64,000 nt of DNA, taken from assembly GCA_964622325.1 (NCBI GenBank), contig CAZUOJ010000010.1:1-64000 (forward strand), given 5' to 3'. The position numbers were made by a program, and so were the translations under genes. The notes beneath the pieces are model-generated. The model searched no databases, had not been told where the DNA came from, and saw nothing but the letters and a program-made list of their open reading frames with translations. Positions within the stretch are counted from its first letter, which is position 1, and each line of letters begins with the position of its first letter. Shown here in pieces: positions 49,895-60,100 of the stretch. The DNA comes from JAJFUB01 sp964622325. GTDB lineage: Bacteria > Armatimonadota > Zipacnadia > Zipacnadales > UBA11051.

Positions 49895-50448
49895 CTTTTT
49901 CTCCTAAAGAGGGATATAAGAAAGATTATTCTTTTCCTGACGATAAACGCCTGCATTATTTATGGCGATAGAAAATGCCTAAAGCTTGTATGTATAGGGA
50001 ATCAGAGCTAAAAAAGGCTAATGCGTAAACATCTTGTTTATGTATATGTCTTTGGACTCTTCATGAAAATTTAAATTATAAGGCTGCAGTATATAGGGCA
50101 GCTGGAGAAATCGCCTTCAGCTCTTAGGCTCTGAACATTTCGCAATAACATAAAAAGGGCCGCGTTCTTGCAATGTTTAACGCTTGTAGCATGTCCAAAA
50201 GGGCTGCATATCCAGCTATGGGGGAACAATTTCGTCAATTCATTGATTAAGACAACGAATGAGAATATGTGAAATAGCGCAATCTGGACAAAGCTCTGTC
50301 CCTTTACAGAAATACAAAACAAAGTGTCAGGGCTGTTTGAGATACGGCCGCGATACAGGCGGAAAGGCTTTCGGCAAAAGGGAATAATTCCGCATGGCCT
50401 TATCGCTTGCCATAAGGGACAATATCGCCGGAGATTTCTTTGCGTTTC
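49895..50448. other. Intergenic region, 554 bp
   Basis: This lies between two minus-strand giant glycosidase genes. The part next to 49894 is AT-rich and probably holds the promoter of the 45533-49894 gene. A short inverted repeat, CCTTAT with ATAAGG, spans about 50398-50417 near the stop of the 50449 gene. No supportable ORF, RNA or mobile element was found. Confidence 0.6.
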
Positions 50449-53400
50449 TTATAATGCTCGCCAGGCGATTGCCCAATCATGCTCTGTAACGCCTAATTCC
50501 AGCACGCCATTGCCAGCTAGCTCGGCTTGCTTTTGTTCCCCTGTATCCAGATTCGTCAAAAAGACGCGGATGTTCTTTTCTGCTGGCAGCCGAAATGTCA
50601 CTGTCAGCGGCGCAGGCTTGCGTTCACGCAAGAACATATCCGCTTTTTCGGGCACTGTCCATTGCCGTATGCCGGCGAAATTGCGGACATAGGCCAGGCC
50701 CTGCCCGGATAGATCCTGCATGCTGGCGGCTTGCCAGCCTGGGCTTACAGCGAGAGGCCCCCTGCTGGGCGGCGGCGCAAATGTCTTCAAATCCGCCACA
50801 GCTGCATATTTTTGTGGCTCCCATGTGAAATCAAATTCTTCGCCCCGGCTGCGATAATATTGGGCATAGCGCCCCATCATCCAATAATCGGCAATGCCTT
50901 CGGGCGTGCGAAAATATCTGTCATCATCTAGCGGATGGCGCACATCTATGCCTACAGGCGCTGGCAGGCGCTGCCAGTGCGTCAAATCCAGCGGAGCGAG
51001 CGCTGGGGCGACAAGCCGAAATTGCTCCACTTCAAAGCCCCGCGCATTCCAAAAGAAACAGCCAGGATTGCCGTTAACAAGGCTGAGCCAAATGATATCC
51101 CGCATAATATAACGCCGATCGTCATCCCGCTCCGGCGGATAATAATTGAATTCGTCGCCTGCCGCCTCGCCTAACATGCATACGCCCGCCATCCGGCCAT
51201 ATGCTGTGAGCACATCGACAGCAGCGCCGTAATCCACTTCCGCGGAAGTAGTGCGCCGATAGGGATACAGATGATATGTATAAAAATCAATGCCTGCCTG
51301 GCGCGTCCACCACATAGGATCCGCTGTATGCAGGCCCCCGCCGCCATGGCTGACACAAATCGGCGTTACAGGATCCACGGAACGAATGACAGAGATAGCG
51401 TGTCGCGCCCAGTTAAGGGGACAGGCGACCATTTCATTTTCTAATTCCCAGCCAAAAAGCTGCGGATTGTCCTTGAACAAGGGCACGAGCTGGCGCGTAT
51501 ATTGATCCTGACAGGCGATGACATCGGGATCTGTATATTTTTCTGCAATAGATGCAATCAGCTTTCGATCTCGAATAAAACGGCGCTGATGTGGCGGCAG
51601 CTTGTCTAAATCGTCCCCTTCATAATGAGGCAGACAAAATGTCTCCAGATAAGCCTCATTGTAATACGAAGGCTTTGTGTAATCTTCATGGATAACAAGG
51701 AGGAATTTGATGTCGTGGCGACGGGCTAAATCCATATAGCGCAGCACTTTCACGAATAAGGGCATATTGACACGCCCAATAATGTCCATCGGCTCCATGC
51801 CTTTGGGCCTGTGGGCACGCAGCATAAAGCGCATTGCCGTGACGCCCTGCGAGGCCAAGAAGTCCAGCCAATGAATGATTTGCTCTTCTGTAGCGTCAAC
51901 AAAAGAGATTACACGACGGCCTTCTTCGCCCCGCTCGGGCAGGCCAATCCAATTGGCGTAAAAGCCGCCCAAGGGCAGCCATACAGGTCCATTGGGCCCC
52001 TTGCGGAAATAGCCATTTGGGCCCAATACAATCGGCTCTGTCCGGGGCTTGGCGGGCAAAATACAAATTGTGGCCTCGCCCCTCAACCCCTCCTGATCTT
52101 TCACAGAAATCTGATATGTCCAGCGCTGGCTTTCCACGCCCTGCCAATCGGCTGTTCCCTGCCCCTGCGCATCAAGCTGAGCGGCGGCGCGGACAAACTT
52201 GCCAGGCGCCTCTGTGCTCCATTCCAGCTTTCTCTGTTTATCTGGCTGTACAGGATTATTGTAAGCGTCTACGAGGCGAGCAATAATCTTGTGCGGGCCA
52301 TCGCCTTTGAATACAGCCACATTCTCGTCAACAGGCTCCAGGCAATAATGATGCGGCGGCCCCGCAATCGTTTTAATTGCTTGCGAAATGACGGGGACAT
52401 CTGTGAATGAAGCCTTGGCGAAAATCTGGGCTGTCGTGGCCGCTTTTCGGGCTGCTGTGAGACACACACGCAGCTTGCCCTCTTTATCTGTCAGCCCGCG
52501 CCGAGAATGTTCGGCGACGGCCCACGAACGCTGCGCCGGCGCTTCCTGCAATTTCCCCTCTTTCGGGGAAGCCAAAGATATTTCTACAGGCTGGCCCGCG
52601 ACAGGCCTCCCCTGCACATCCTTCACAAGCACAACTATCTCCTGTGTCTGCCCTGCAGGAACTGTCGTATGGGGAATTTGTAAAGCGACACTTTTAGCCT
52701 CTCCGCTGGGCTGGCCGATTGTCTCGACGGCTTCATGAGCTACAGGCGTGATCGCCAAAAGCCGTATCCAATCAATCTCAATATGAGCCTCATCCAGGCC
52801 TTGCGTCGGATCAATGCGAAATGCTGACAGCACGCCGCTCCAGCGGGCTTGCTTGCGCAAATCTATTCTTATGCGTTGCCAGCCCGTGCCACTCACATAG
52901 AAGGAATAATAAAGCAATTCTGTGCTCTGGCCCACACGCCCGAAGAGCTCCCATTTAGCGTAAGGCACGCTCTGCCGTATCCTCATTTCCAAAACGGGAT
53001 ATTTTTCTAAATCAATCGCCACTTTCTGATTTGTAGCGGCCACTTGTCCCCACATATCGCCCCAGATAAAATAGGGATCCTTGCTTACATCCATATGCAG
53101 CACGCCATTTTCTACGCGCCTGTTGCGAATGTATTCTGGCTTATCGCCCCATTGATCAATTCCTGCGAAACTGCCGTCATCGAAATCCCAGCCGCGCCCG
53201 TAAGCCTGTGTGGCGTAATCCGGAATAGCCGGCAGAGACGGGCCCGGCTCTGTTTCGGGCTTTTGCAAAAAAGTAACGAGGGGCTGCGCAAACACATATT
53301 CTTGCGCTTTAAAATAAATCCAGAAACGGCGTTGTTGTCCTGCTGGGACAACGCCAGGCACAAGCCATTGCACAACATCTTCCTCTGTCTGCGCGGGCAA

Positions 53401-54369
53401 GAAGACAGCCTTTGTCGCTTGTGGCGCCGCAGGCGTTTCCGCCGCCTGGACGCGCACAGAGGCTACATCTATCTGGCCTGCTTTTCCCAGACTCGCTAAA
53501 TCCAGCTTAAGCGGACATTCGACAAATATGTCCCGCCGTTCCGTGTTCTCCGCCTCCAAAATAGCCGACACGCGATAGGGCCAGGCAACTTCTGCCCAGC
53601 CTGGCAGATGACGCGGCTTTGCCGAGGAAGGGGCAGCTTGAATATAAGGCTGCTTTTGGAGCGTCTCCAGCCCCCGCGCAATTTCTTGAGCCGTAAGCGC
53701 CCGATTGTAAATAAAGAAATCGTCGCAATCCAGATCTCCGTAATCTGCCGAAGCATCTTGATCGCGCCCGATAGCCATGATTTCATCTGTGGGCCCCACT
53801 TCAATTTGTTTGTCTCGCAATGTTTCGGCTAATTGTCCGTCTAAATACAAACATAGTTCTGCATCTGGCCGGCCGGAATTGATATTCTTCCATGTGGCGG
53901 CCACATGATGCCATTGTTCTGGCTGCCATGTGTGAATGGATCCGCTCACGCCGAATGTTTGGCCCGGCTCGTTCGCAAAAATAACGAAACGACATCTGCC
54001 GCTGGCAAAATCCAGATGAAAACGATTGCGCGCCCAGGATTGCGGCAGCTCACGCTGGCCATAAATACAAAACAAATAATGCGCGTTTGCATCTGTGCCA
54101 GCCCAATGGGGACGTATCCAGGCGGCAATTGTTCCTGCTTCTACATGAAAATTGCCTGCTATCCGGAAAAGACAATCGCCATTGAGCAATACGGCCTCGC
54201 CGCGCAGGCCAGGAACAAAATGCAAAAGGCCGCCCTGTTGGCGAGCATCGCCGCGTGAAAAAGCAGCGGCGCTCGTGCCGTCAAAAGGCGCATAAAACAG
54301 CAAATCTTGCGTCTGAGCATAAGCAAATGCAGCTATGCCAAGAGCAACAAGAGAAAATATGCGTGGCAT
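50449..54369 (-). CDS. Giant GH5-like glycoside hydrolase with LamG and Big-1 domains, secreted
   Basis: 1306 aa with signal peptide MPRIFSLVALGIAAFAYAQ. Modules: LamG (about 20-235; WHHVAATWKNINSG; DDFFIYNRALTAQEIARG); a DUF2341-like region (about 250-370); a sandwich (about 405-540); two Big-1/invasin-type Ig domains (about 555-775; QIPHTTVPAGQTQEIVVLV; DAYNNPVQP); and a GH5-like barrel (about 785-1180). Catalytic motifs: GWELENEMV (acid/base Glu near 976) and CMLGEAAGDE (nucleophile Glu near 1066). A small beta domain ends the protein. It is likely an active retaining glycosidase on a large polysaccharide; specificity is unknown. It is separated by 554 bp from the next minus-strand giant, so it may be a separate unit. 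Confidence 0.85.
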   Translation of the reverse strand: MPRIFSLVALGIAAFAYAQTQDLLFYAPFDGTSAAAFSRGDARQQGGLLHFVPGLRGEAVLLNGDCLFRIAGNFHVEAGTIAAWIRPHWAGTDANAHYLFCIYGQRELPQSWARNRFHLDFASGRCRFVIFANEPGQTFGVSGSIHTWQPEQWHHVAATWKNINSGRPDAELCLYLDGQLAETLRDKQIEVGPTDEIMAIGRDQDASADYGDLDCDDFFIYNRALTAQEIARGLETLQKQPYIQAAPSSAKPRHLPGWAEVAWPYRVSAILEAENTERRDIFVECPLKLDLASLGKAGQIDVASVRVQAAETPAAPQATKAVFLPAQTEEDVVQWLVPGVVPAGQQRRFWIYFKAQEYVFAQPLVTFLQKPETEPGPSLPAIPDYATQAYGRGWDFDDGSFAGIDQWGDKPEYIRNRRVENGVLHMDVSKDPYFIWGDMWGQVAATNQKVAIDLEKYPVLEMRIRQSVPYAKWELFGRVGQSTELLYYSFYVSGTGWQRIRIDLRKQARWSGVLSAFRIDPTQGLDEAHIEIDWIRLLAITPVAHEAVETIGQPSGEAKSVALQIPHTTVPAGQTQEIVVLVKDVQGRPVAGQPVEISLASPKEGKLQEAPAQRSWAVAEHSRRGLTDKEGKLRVCLTAARKAATTAQIFAKASFTDVPVISQAIKTIAGPPHHYCLEPVDENVAVFKGDGPHKIIARLVDAYNNPVQPDKQRKLEWSTEAPGKFVRAAAQLDAQGQGTADWQGVESQRWTYQISVKDQEGLRGEATICILPAKPRTEPIVLGPNGYFRKGPNGPVWLPLGGFYANWIGLPERGEEGRRVISFVDATEEQIIHWLDFLASQGVTAMRFMLRAHRPKGMEPMDIIGRVNMPLFVKVLRYMDLARRHDIKFLLVIHEDYTKPSYYNEAYLETFCLPHYEGDDLDKLPPHQRRFIRDRKLIASIAEKYTDPDVIACQDQYTRQLVPLFKDNPQLFGWELENEMVACPLNWARHAISVIRSVDPVTPICVSHGGGGLHTADPMWWTRQAGIDFYTYHLYPYRRTTSAEVDYGAAVDVLTAYGRMAGVCMLGEAAGDEFNYYPPERDDDRRYIMRDIIWLSLVNGNPGCFFWNARGFEVEQFRLVAPALAPLDLTHWQRLPAPVGIDVRHPLDDDRYFRTPEGIADYWMMGRYAQYYRSRGEEFDFTWEPQKYAAVADLKTFAPPPSRGPLAVSPGWQAASMQDLSGQGLAYVRNFAGIRQWTVPEKADMFLRERKPAPLTVTFRLPAEKNIRVFLTNLDTGEQKQAELAGNGVLELGVTEHDWAIAWRAL

Positions 54370-54503
54370 CGCTTTCCTCCTGACGAGGATTTAAATTATT
54401 ATTTCCCTGGAGGCATAAAAAATCCCTGTCCGACTCCAGCCTAAGAAATGAGCCTATGAGATTCCGCAATATACAAGAAGCTGCAGGCAAGGAGCTGTTG
54501 AAC

Positions 54504-54866
54504 ATGTCCATTGAGCAGCCGGGCTATATCACAAAAGATGGCTCTTTTATTCGCGAAATTATTCGTCCAGAACGCCAGGGCAGCCGCAATATGAGTCTGG
54601 CAGAAGCCGTCATCCCGCCTGGAGAGGCCACATTTCGTCATTATCATTTGCAATCTGAAGAAATCTATTACATCTTGACAGGCGAGGGGATGATAGAATT
54701 GGAAGGCCAGCAGCAACATGTTCGTCCGGGCGACGCCGTGTTTATCCCGCCACGAACGGAACATGGGGCGAAATGTCTGGGCGACACGCCTTTGCGCCTC
54801 TTGTGTGTTTGCAGCCCTCCCTATCAACATGAAGATACAATTCTGACAAACGAACAAGAGGCCTGA
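54504..54866 (+). CDS. Single-domain cupin protein
   Basis: 120 aa from the ATG at 54504, chosen because CAAGGAGCTGTTGAAC precedes it; an ATG at 54456 would add 16 residues and has no site. Both cupin motifs are clear: PGEATFRHYHLQSEEIYYI with the two His and Glu metal ligands, and GDAVFIPPRTEHGAK with the third His. A metal-bound beta-barrel is expected in the cytoplasm. Such small cupins include sugar isomerases, epimerases and dioxygenases, and many are unassigned; a role in sugar metabolism is only a guess. It lies between the divergent GH5-like giant and a convergent metallophosphoesterase, so it is probably transcribed alone. Confidence 0.88.
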   Translation: MSIEQPGYITKDGSFIREIIRPERQGSRNMSLAEAVIPPGEATFRHYHLQSEEIYYILTGEGMIELEGQQQHVRPGDAVFIPPRTEHGAKCLGDTPLRLLCVCSPPYQHEDTILTNEQEA

Positions 54867-54896
54867 GCTCTAAAGCACGCCTAATCAGGGCTCTAT

Positions 54897-56621
54897 TTAT
54901 TCCTGCTTCTTAATATCAAAATACATCAAGCGGCTTTGGGGCTTATCACTGGCTGGAATGTTAAGATTGTTCATGCGCGGATCACGGATGCTGCGGCCCT
55001 GATATGTCATTGTGACATAGCGCACTTCAAAGCCATCATAGCGTTCGTTGGCCAGCGGCGCGGATACGAATTCCACAACATTCAATCGTTTCAGCAAAGC
55101 AGCGGGGATGTTCACACGAAAAAGCTGCTGCTCCGTGGCATCGGCGGGCAGCCGCGCTAATTCCTGTCCATTGACTTTAATAATATGAGCGGCCTGGACG
55201 CCATACAAACGCATGCTTAATTGTGCGGGCTCTTCCGCCGTAAAGGGCTCTTCTTTGCCTGTCAAAACAACAAAAGGCTGGCGTTCAATCATTGGCTCGC
55301 CCACGCCATGCAAAATCATTGTGAGCTCATAAACGCCATCTGCTATGTCGGGAAATTGCAAAACGCAGGAAAAAGCACGCGCAAGGCCAGAGGGCTGAAA
55401 TTGTGTGATTGTTCTTTTGGCACTGCCCAGGCTTATCTCCACAGCGTTCACTTCATTTTTAAGATCAAGAAAGCGAATCTCGCAGGCTGCTTCGCCTCTT
55501 AAAATCTGTGTCCGCGCCGGAGAAGCGACTGTCACAGGATATTTTTCCGCCCAATCCCCCATTGCATCTTCAAAGCTATCCTCTGTAATCTTCACAAGAT
55601 GATATGCTATAGCGTTGGGCCCATAGCCGCTGCCATGCCAGGCATAGCCTACAATGCCTCCTTCCGTTTCCCAGCCCCCGGCGAAAGGCTCCCGGCGCAA
55701 GCTGTGTCCATGGCCAGAAATAGCGAGAAGAATTTTGCGCCCAACGAGAAGCTGTTCAATTTCGGCTTTCTGCTCCGGCAGGCTAAAAAGAGGCTCATGA
55801 ATAGCAAAAACAAGCGGGACAGAGGGCGAAAGATGCGAAAGATAGGCGCGCAGCCAATTCATACATTCCTGCGGGATGCGATAAACAATGCGTCCGGAAC
55901 TGATATCCGTGCCGTCCAGCGCAATAAAGCCCACGCCCGCATAATTAAAAGCATAATAGCAAGGGCCCAAGAGCCGTCGATACAGGCTTTTGCCGCGATC
56001 AGGATCTGTGGGCGGAACATCGGGATTAGCCATCCCTGCGTGCTCATGATTGCCAGGCAGATTAAAAAGCGGCGCTTTGATTCCTGCCGTCATTTGCTGA
56101 TACAGTTTGAGCAAACGCTCGCCTTCCGCGATTGTTGTACGAGCGGCGTCACGAACTAAATCCCCTGTATGAATGACAAAAGCCAGCGGCACAGGCAGCT
56201 CATTCAGCGTCTTGACATATTGCGCCATTTGCGCCGCGCATGTGTCGTAAATATGCAAATCCGTCCCATGAACAAAATAAAAAGGACGTTTCTGCTCTTC
56301 TTTGCGTAAGGGGAAATCAGCCTGTCCTTCCCCTGTGGGCAAAATACGATAGAAGCCAGCTGTGGGCCATCTGCCTGAGGGATTAATGAGAAAAACAACT
56401 TGTAAGCCCTCAGGGGCTTGTAATTGATAGGCGCCATTGTTTTGTGGAGCCACAATCGTCAGGCCATCGCTCACGAGCGCCTCTGGCACAGGCGCCTCGC
56501 CAGGCTGATATTGCCCATCCCCATTGGCATCTATGAAAACATGTCCAGAAATAAGGCCCGCCCATATGAAAGCAGGCAAAAACATTAATCCCAGCGAAAT
56601 GAAACACACAAGCCGACGCAT
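54897..56621 (-). CDS. Secreted calcineurin-like metallophosphoesterase
   Basis: 574 aa with signal peptide MRRLVCFISLGLMFLPAFIWA. An SdrD B/Cna-like Ig domain (about 22-90) carries GHVFIDANGDGQYQPGE. The phosphoesterase core follows with all metal sites: HGTDLHIYD (near 122), IHTGDLVRD, NLPGNHEHAG (near 192), FAIHEPLF and ISGHGHSLRR (near 307). A beta C-terminal domain (about 360-574) ends the protein. This N-domain, core and C-domain order is known from a family of exported phosphoesterases of uncertain substrate. It could release phosphate from sugar or nucleotide phosphates outside the cytoplasm. It converges with the cupin gene, 30 bp apart, and is divergent from the small ORF at 56713. 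Confidence 0.9.
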   Translation of the reverse strand: MRRLVCFISLGLMFLPAFIWAGLISGHVFIDANGDGQYQPGEAPVPEALVSDGLTIVAPQNNGAYQLQAPEGLQVVFLINPSGRWPTAGFYRILPTGEGQADFPLRKEEQKRPFYFVHGTDLHIYDTCAAQMAQYVKTLNELPVPLAFVIHTGDLVRDAARTTIAEGERLLKLYQQMTAGIKAPLFNLPGNHEHAGMANPDVPPTDPDRGKSLYRRLLGPCYYAFNYAGVGFIALDGTDISSGRIVYRIPQECMNWLRAYLSHLSPSVPLVFAIHEPLFSLPEQKAEIEQLLVGRKILLAISGHGHSLRREPFAGGWETEGGIVGYAWHGSGYGPNAIAYHLVKITEDSFEDAMGDWAEKYPVTVASPARTQILRGEAACEIRFLDLKNEVNAVEISLGSAKRTITQFQPSGLARAFSCVLQFPDIADGVYELTMILHGVGEPMIERQPFVVLTGKEEPFTAEEPAQLSMRLYGVQAAHIIKVNGQELARLPADATEQQLFRVNIPAALLKRLNVVEFVSAPLANERYDGFEVRYVTMTYQGRSIRDPRMNNLNIPASDKPQSRLMYFDIKKQE

Positions 56622-56712
56622 TTTTACGCTCCCAAATCTTTTCTTTTTTGTTCTTCAATGTGTGTTAGGATTCCTTTGGCTTCTATCGTCAATGATATTT
56701 TCAAAATAAAAA

Positions 56713-56958
56713 ATGAAGATGACTCTTGAGGAACGCATACGAATTTTAGAGCGAAGCCTGAACAAAAGGATTATTTTGCGTGGGCAACATCCTGCAGAGC
56801 CTATGTGGCGCGGCAGGATTACAGAACGCCCTTATTATTTTTTGCTGGAATATCGCGATGACACGGCAGGCTTCTTTTGGGATGTGGACATAATCTGCGA
56901 GCTTTTACATTTGCTTGAAGAAGGATTCACAGAAATTGAATTGTACGAAGAAGCCTGA
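56713..56958 (+). CDS. Small protein of unknown function
   Basis: 81 aa. I do not recognise the family. The first 20 residues form a charged helix (MKMTLEERIRILERSLNKR). The middle is beta-like and aromatic (RITERPYYFLLEYRDDTAGF), and the end is an acidic helix (ICELLHLLEEGFTEIELYEE). There are no signal, membrane or metal motifs. The ribosome binding site is weak (AAAATAAAAA upstream). In favour of it being real: it stands alone between two genes, overlaps neither, and has a composition like its neighbours. It might be a small regulator or adaptor, but nothing shows this. Confidence 0.5.
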   Translation: MKMTLEERIRILERSLNKRIILRGQHPAEPMWRGRITERPYYFLLEYRDDTAGFFWDVDIICELLHLLEEGFTEIELYEEA

Positions 56959-57107
56959 AACTCATAACATTAGACACTAGACAGGCCCTCATCAGTCGAG
57001 GCTAATTTGTGTAATCCATAAATCTATGAAATCTTTTTCGCCCGCAAGCGGCTAAACTTTTATTTTTTATTCGCCTCTTAGTTGGCCAAATTAAGAGGGT
57101 GTCGAGA

Positions 57108-60100
57108 ATGTGGCGATTTCTGTGGGCAGCAGCTTTAATAAGCCTGTGTGCAGGGACAAGCGCGGATGTGAAAATTTTCTATGATTTTGAACAGGGAAGG
57201 GATACAAAGCTTTATCCGGCGTTGAGCGTTTCCTCTGATGTCCAAATGGAAATTGTTCCTGGCGGCGCGGATGGCACAGGCCATTGCGTAAAAATCACAA
57301 ATAAAACGCCACAGCGATATTGTGCCCTGACAATAAAGCTCAATTGCCAGATGGAGAAAAATCTCGCGATTTCTTTTGATCATCGGGAAATGATTGAAGA
57401 AGGCAAGCAAGCGCTTTATTTTGGCATTTTGTTTTTTGCTCCAGATAATAGTCAATGGTTCGGCAGCGACATCTTCAGCTCGCAATGGCGGCATGTGGAC
57501 ATCTCCCCTGCCGAGCTAACATCCCCAAATCAAGCTACATTAACATTGAACACGTCATTGAGCCATATCAATCTTTATGGCCGAGCCGATAACGAGACGC
57601 CAGCTGTAATGACTGTCTGGCTGGATAATATTCGCATCCATACGGATCCGCAGCCGCCGAAAATGTCCGAGCGCGTACGGATTTCTTATTCAGCGGCGCC
57701 TTTTTTCCATTGGGCGCGTAATCTGGGCATGGCTCAGCTTCAATATTCGTCTGATCCTTCTTTTCCGCCAGAACGCACAACGCGCGTGACAACAGCGCGC
57801 AATTGGCATGTTCCGGAAAAATTGTTGCCGCCAGGGGAATATTATTGGTGCGTACGCTATGAGACGCCCCTTCGCTCGGGCTATACGTCCATTGAAAAAA
57901 TTATCATCCCCCAGGAGGCTCATCGCTTTCTGGGGGCGCCTATCTCCTGGGAGAAGCTGCGCCAGCGCCCCTATCCCCGGCTTATTCCCGCGCAGCTTTG
58001 TACGAATGAAAAGGAACGGCAAAATTTAATTGCTCGCGCCGAAACTTTATATCAGCAGGGCGTGCCTGATGATCCGCCGGCGTATGCTCCCGGCCATCCA
58101 GAATGGCCTACATGGATTGAATGGTACGGCAAGGTCCATGGGGGCATCACATCTCGCACAGGCGTGCGGCTGCAGCAAATGGCAGAACTCTATGTGCAGA
58201 CAAAAGAGGCGCGCGTGCGGAATTGGCTGAAGGAAATGGCTTTAAAGGCAGCCAGCTGGGATCCTCTGGGCGGCAGTTCGCTTCGGGGCGGAGATATCGG
58301 CTTTCATCATCTGCTGCGGGGCTTGAATTGGAGCTACGATGCCCTGCATGAGGAATTGACGCCTGCAGAAAGAGAAAAGTTGCGGGGAATGATTATCCGG
58401 CGGGCGGAGCTATTTTGGGATTATATGAATCCCTTCCGCTTTGGGCGCGAATATAACAATCATGCGTGGCTCTGTGCTCTTGCTCTGGGGGAAAGCGGCT
58501 TACTGTTATATGGCGAATATGACGCCGCGCAGGATTGGGCGCAATTTGCATATGATTTGTATTGCAGCCTTTTTTTATGCGGCTTGGGCTATCAGGGCGA
58601 CAATAATGAAGGGATTGCTTATTGGGGCTATGGGCTGGGCTTCATTATCCAATATGCGGATATGATGAAACATGTCTGTCAGATTGATTTATTCCAGCAT
58701 CCCTGGCTGTATCAGACAGGCCGCTTTCCGCTGTACACATGCCCGCTTGGGGCCTGGGCTGTTTCCTTTGCAGATACAGGAATGCCGAATCATGGCGTGC
58801 GGGGGCCGGCCATGACGCGGCAAGTCAAGGAATTAGCCCTGCGCACAAAGGATCCCTATGCCTTATGGTATGCCGGCGGCACAGCAGAGGAGGCAGGCTT
58901 TGCCCCCAAGCCTCCTCTGGATTTGCCCCAATCCATTCATTATCGTTTCATCGGCTGGGGCCTGTTTAACACGAATTTGCTCAATGGCCTGGAAGGCGTT
59001 ACAGTAGCCATGCGCAGCGGGCCCTTCTGGGCGGGGCATCAACACGAGGATCAGAATGCGTTTGTGATTCACGCATACGGCGAGAAGCTGGCCATTGACT
59101 CAGGCTATTATGATTGGTACGGCAGCGAACATTTCACAAAATATTCCACGCTCACACGTGCCCATAATGCGATTCTTGTCAATGGACGGGATCAAAATTC
59201 GCGGCGGGAAGGATGCGATGGCGCGATATTAAAGTGGTTCGACAGCCCCGGCTTCGGCTATATGATTGGCGACGCCTCGGATCCGGATATGTATGAGGGG
59301 CAATTGAAAAAATGGGAGCGCCATATTCTCTTCATCAAGCCAGATTTTGTGCTTGTGCATGATGTGTTGGCTGCGGCCGCAGGCCCCGCTCAATATGATT
59401 GGCTTTTGCACGCTGTGGCGCCGATCGAAACATCTGCCCGGGAACAATCTTTTGCCCTGACATCTGGCCAAGCGCGCCTTTATGGCCAATTTCTGCAGCC
59501 GCAAGACATTCGGATGAAGGCCGTCGAGGGCTTTCCTGTGGAGCCTGTAGACGGCTACAGCACAAGGCCCGTGCCGCCGGAACGATATGTCAAAGAATGG
59601 ACGCTATGGGCAACGCCTGCCCAGAAGCGGCAAAGAGAAGATTTTCTGACAGCAATGCATATTCAAAAGCTTTCCGAGGAGCCCAGGGCACAGGCATCTT
59701 TTTCGGCTTTGCCCGCGCAAAATGCCTGGGGCCTGCGCATAAAAACACAAACAGAAACAACAGAAGCGCTTTTCCGCAAACGTGATAGCGCAGGGCTGCT
59801 TGAAAGCGCAGGCCTCACAACAGATGGCAATGTTGCGGCGCTCACGCGCACAGGCCCGCGTCTTGTGCGGGCCCTGTGTATCCAGGGCAAATTGTTGAAA
59901 AATGGCCGACGCGATATCCTGCAGGCGAGCGAGCCTGTGGATTTTGCCTGGACAGCCAATGAAATAGGCGATTTTGTCACAATTCACGCCCAAAAGCCTG
60001 CGCGTCTCGTCCTGCGCTTGAGCTTCAAGGGCGAGCCAGATGTGGCTAAAGCTCCGCACGCAAAAATCCATTACGGCAAAGAGCGCTGGGAAGTCAATGT

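Noticed and set aside
8301..54369. Polysaccharide utilisation locus of Bacteroidetes type
   Set aside because: No SusC, SusD, hybrid two-component regulator or ECF sigma/anti-sigma pair is present.
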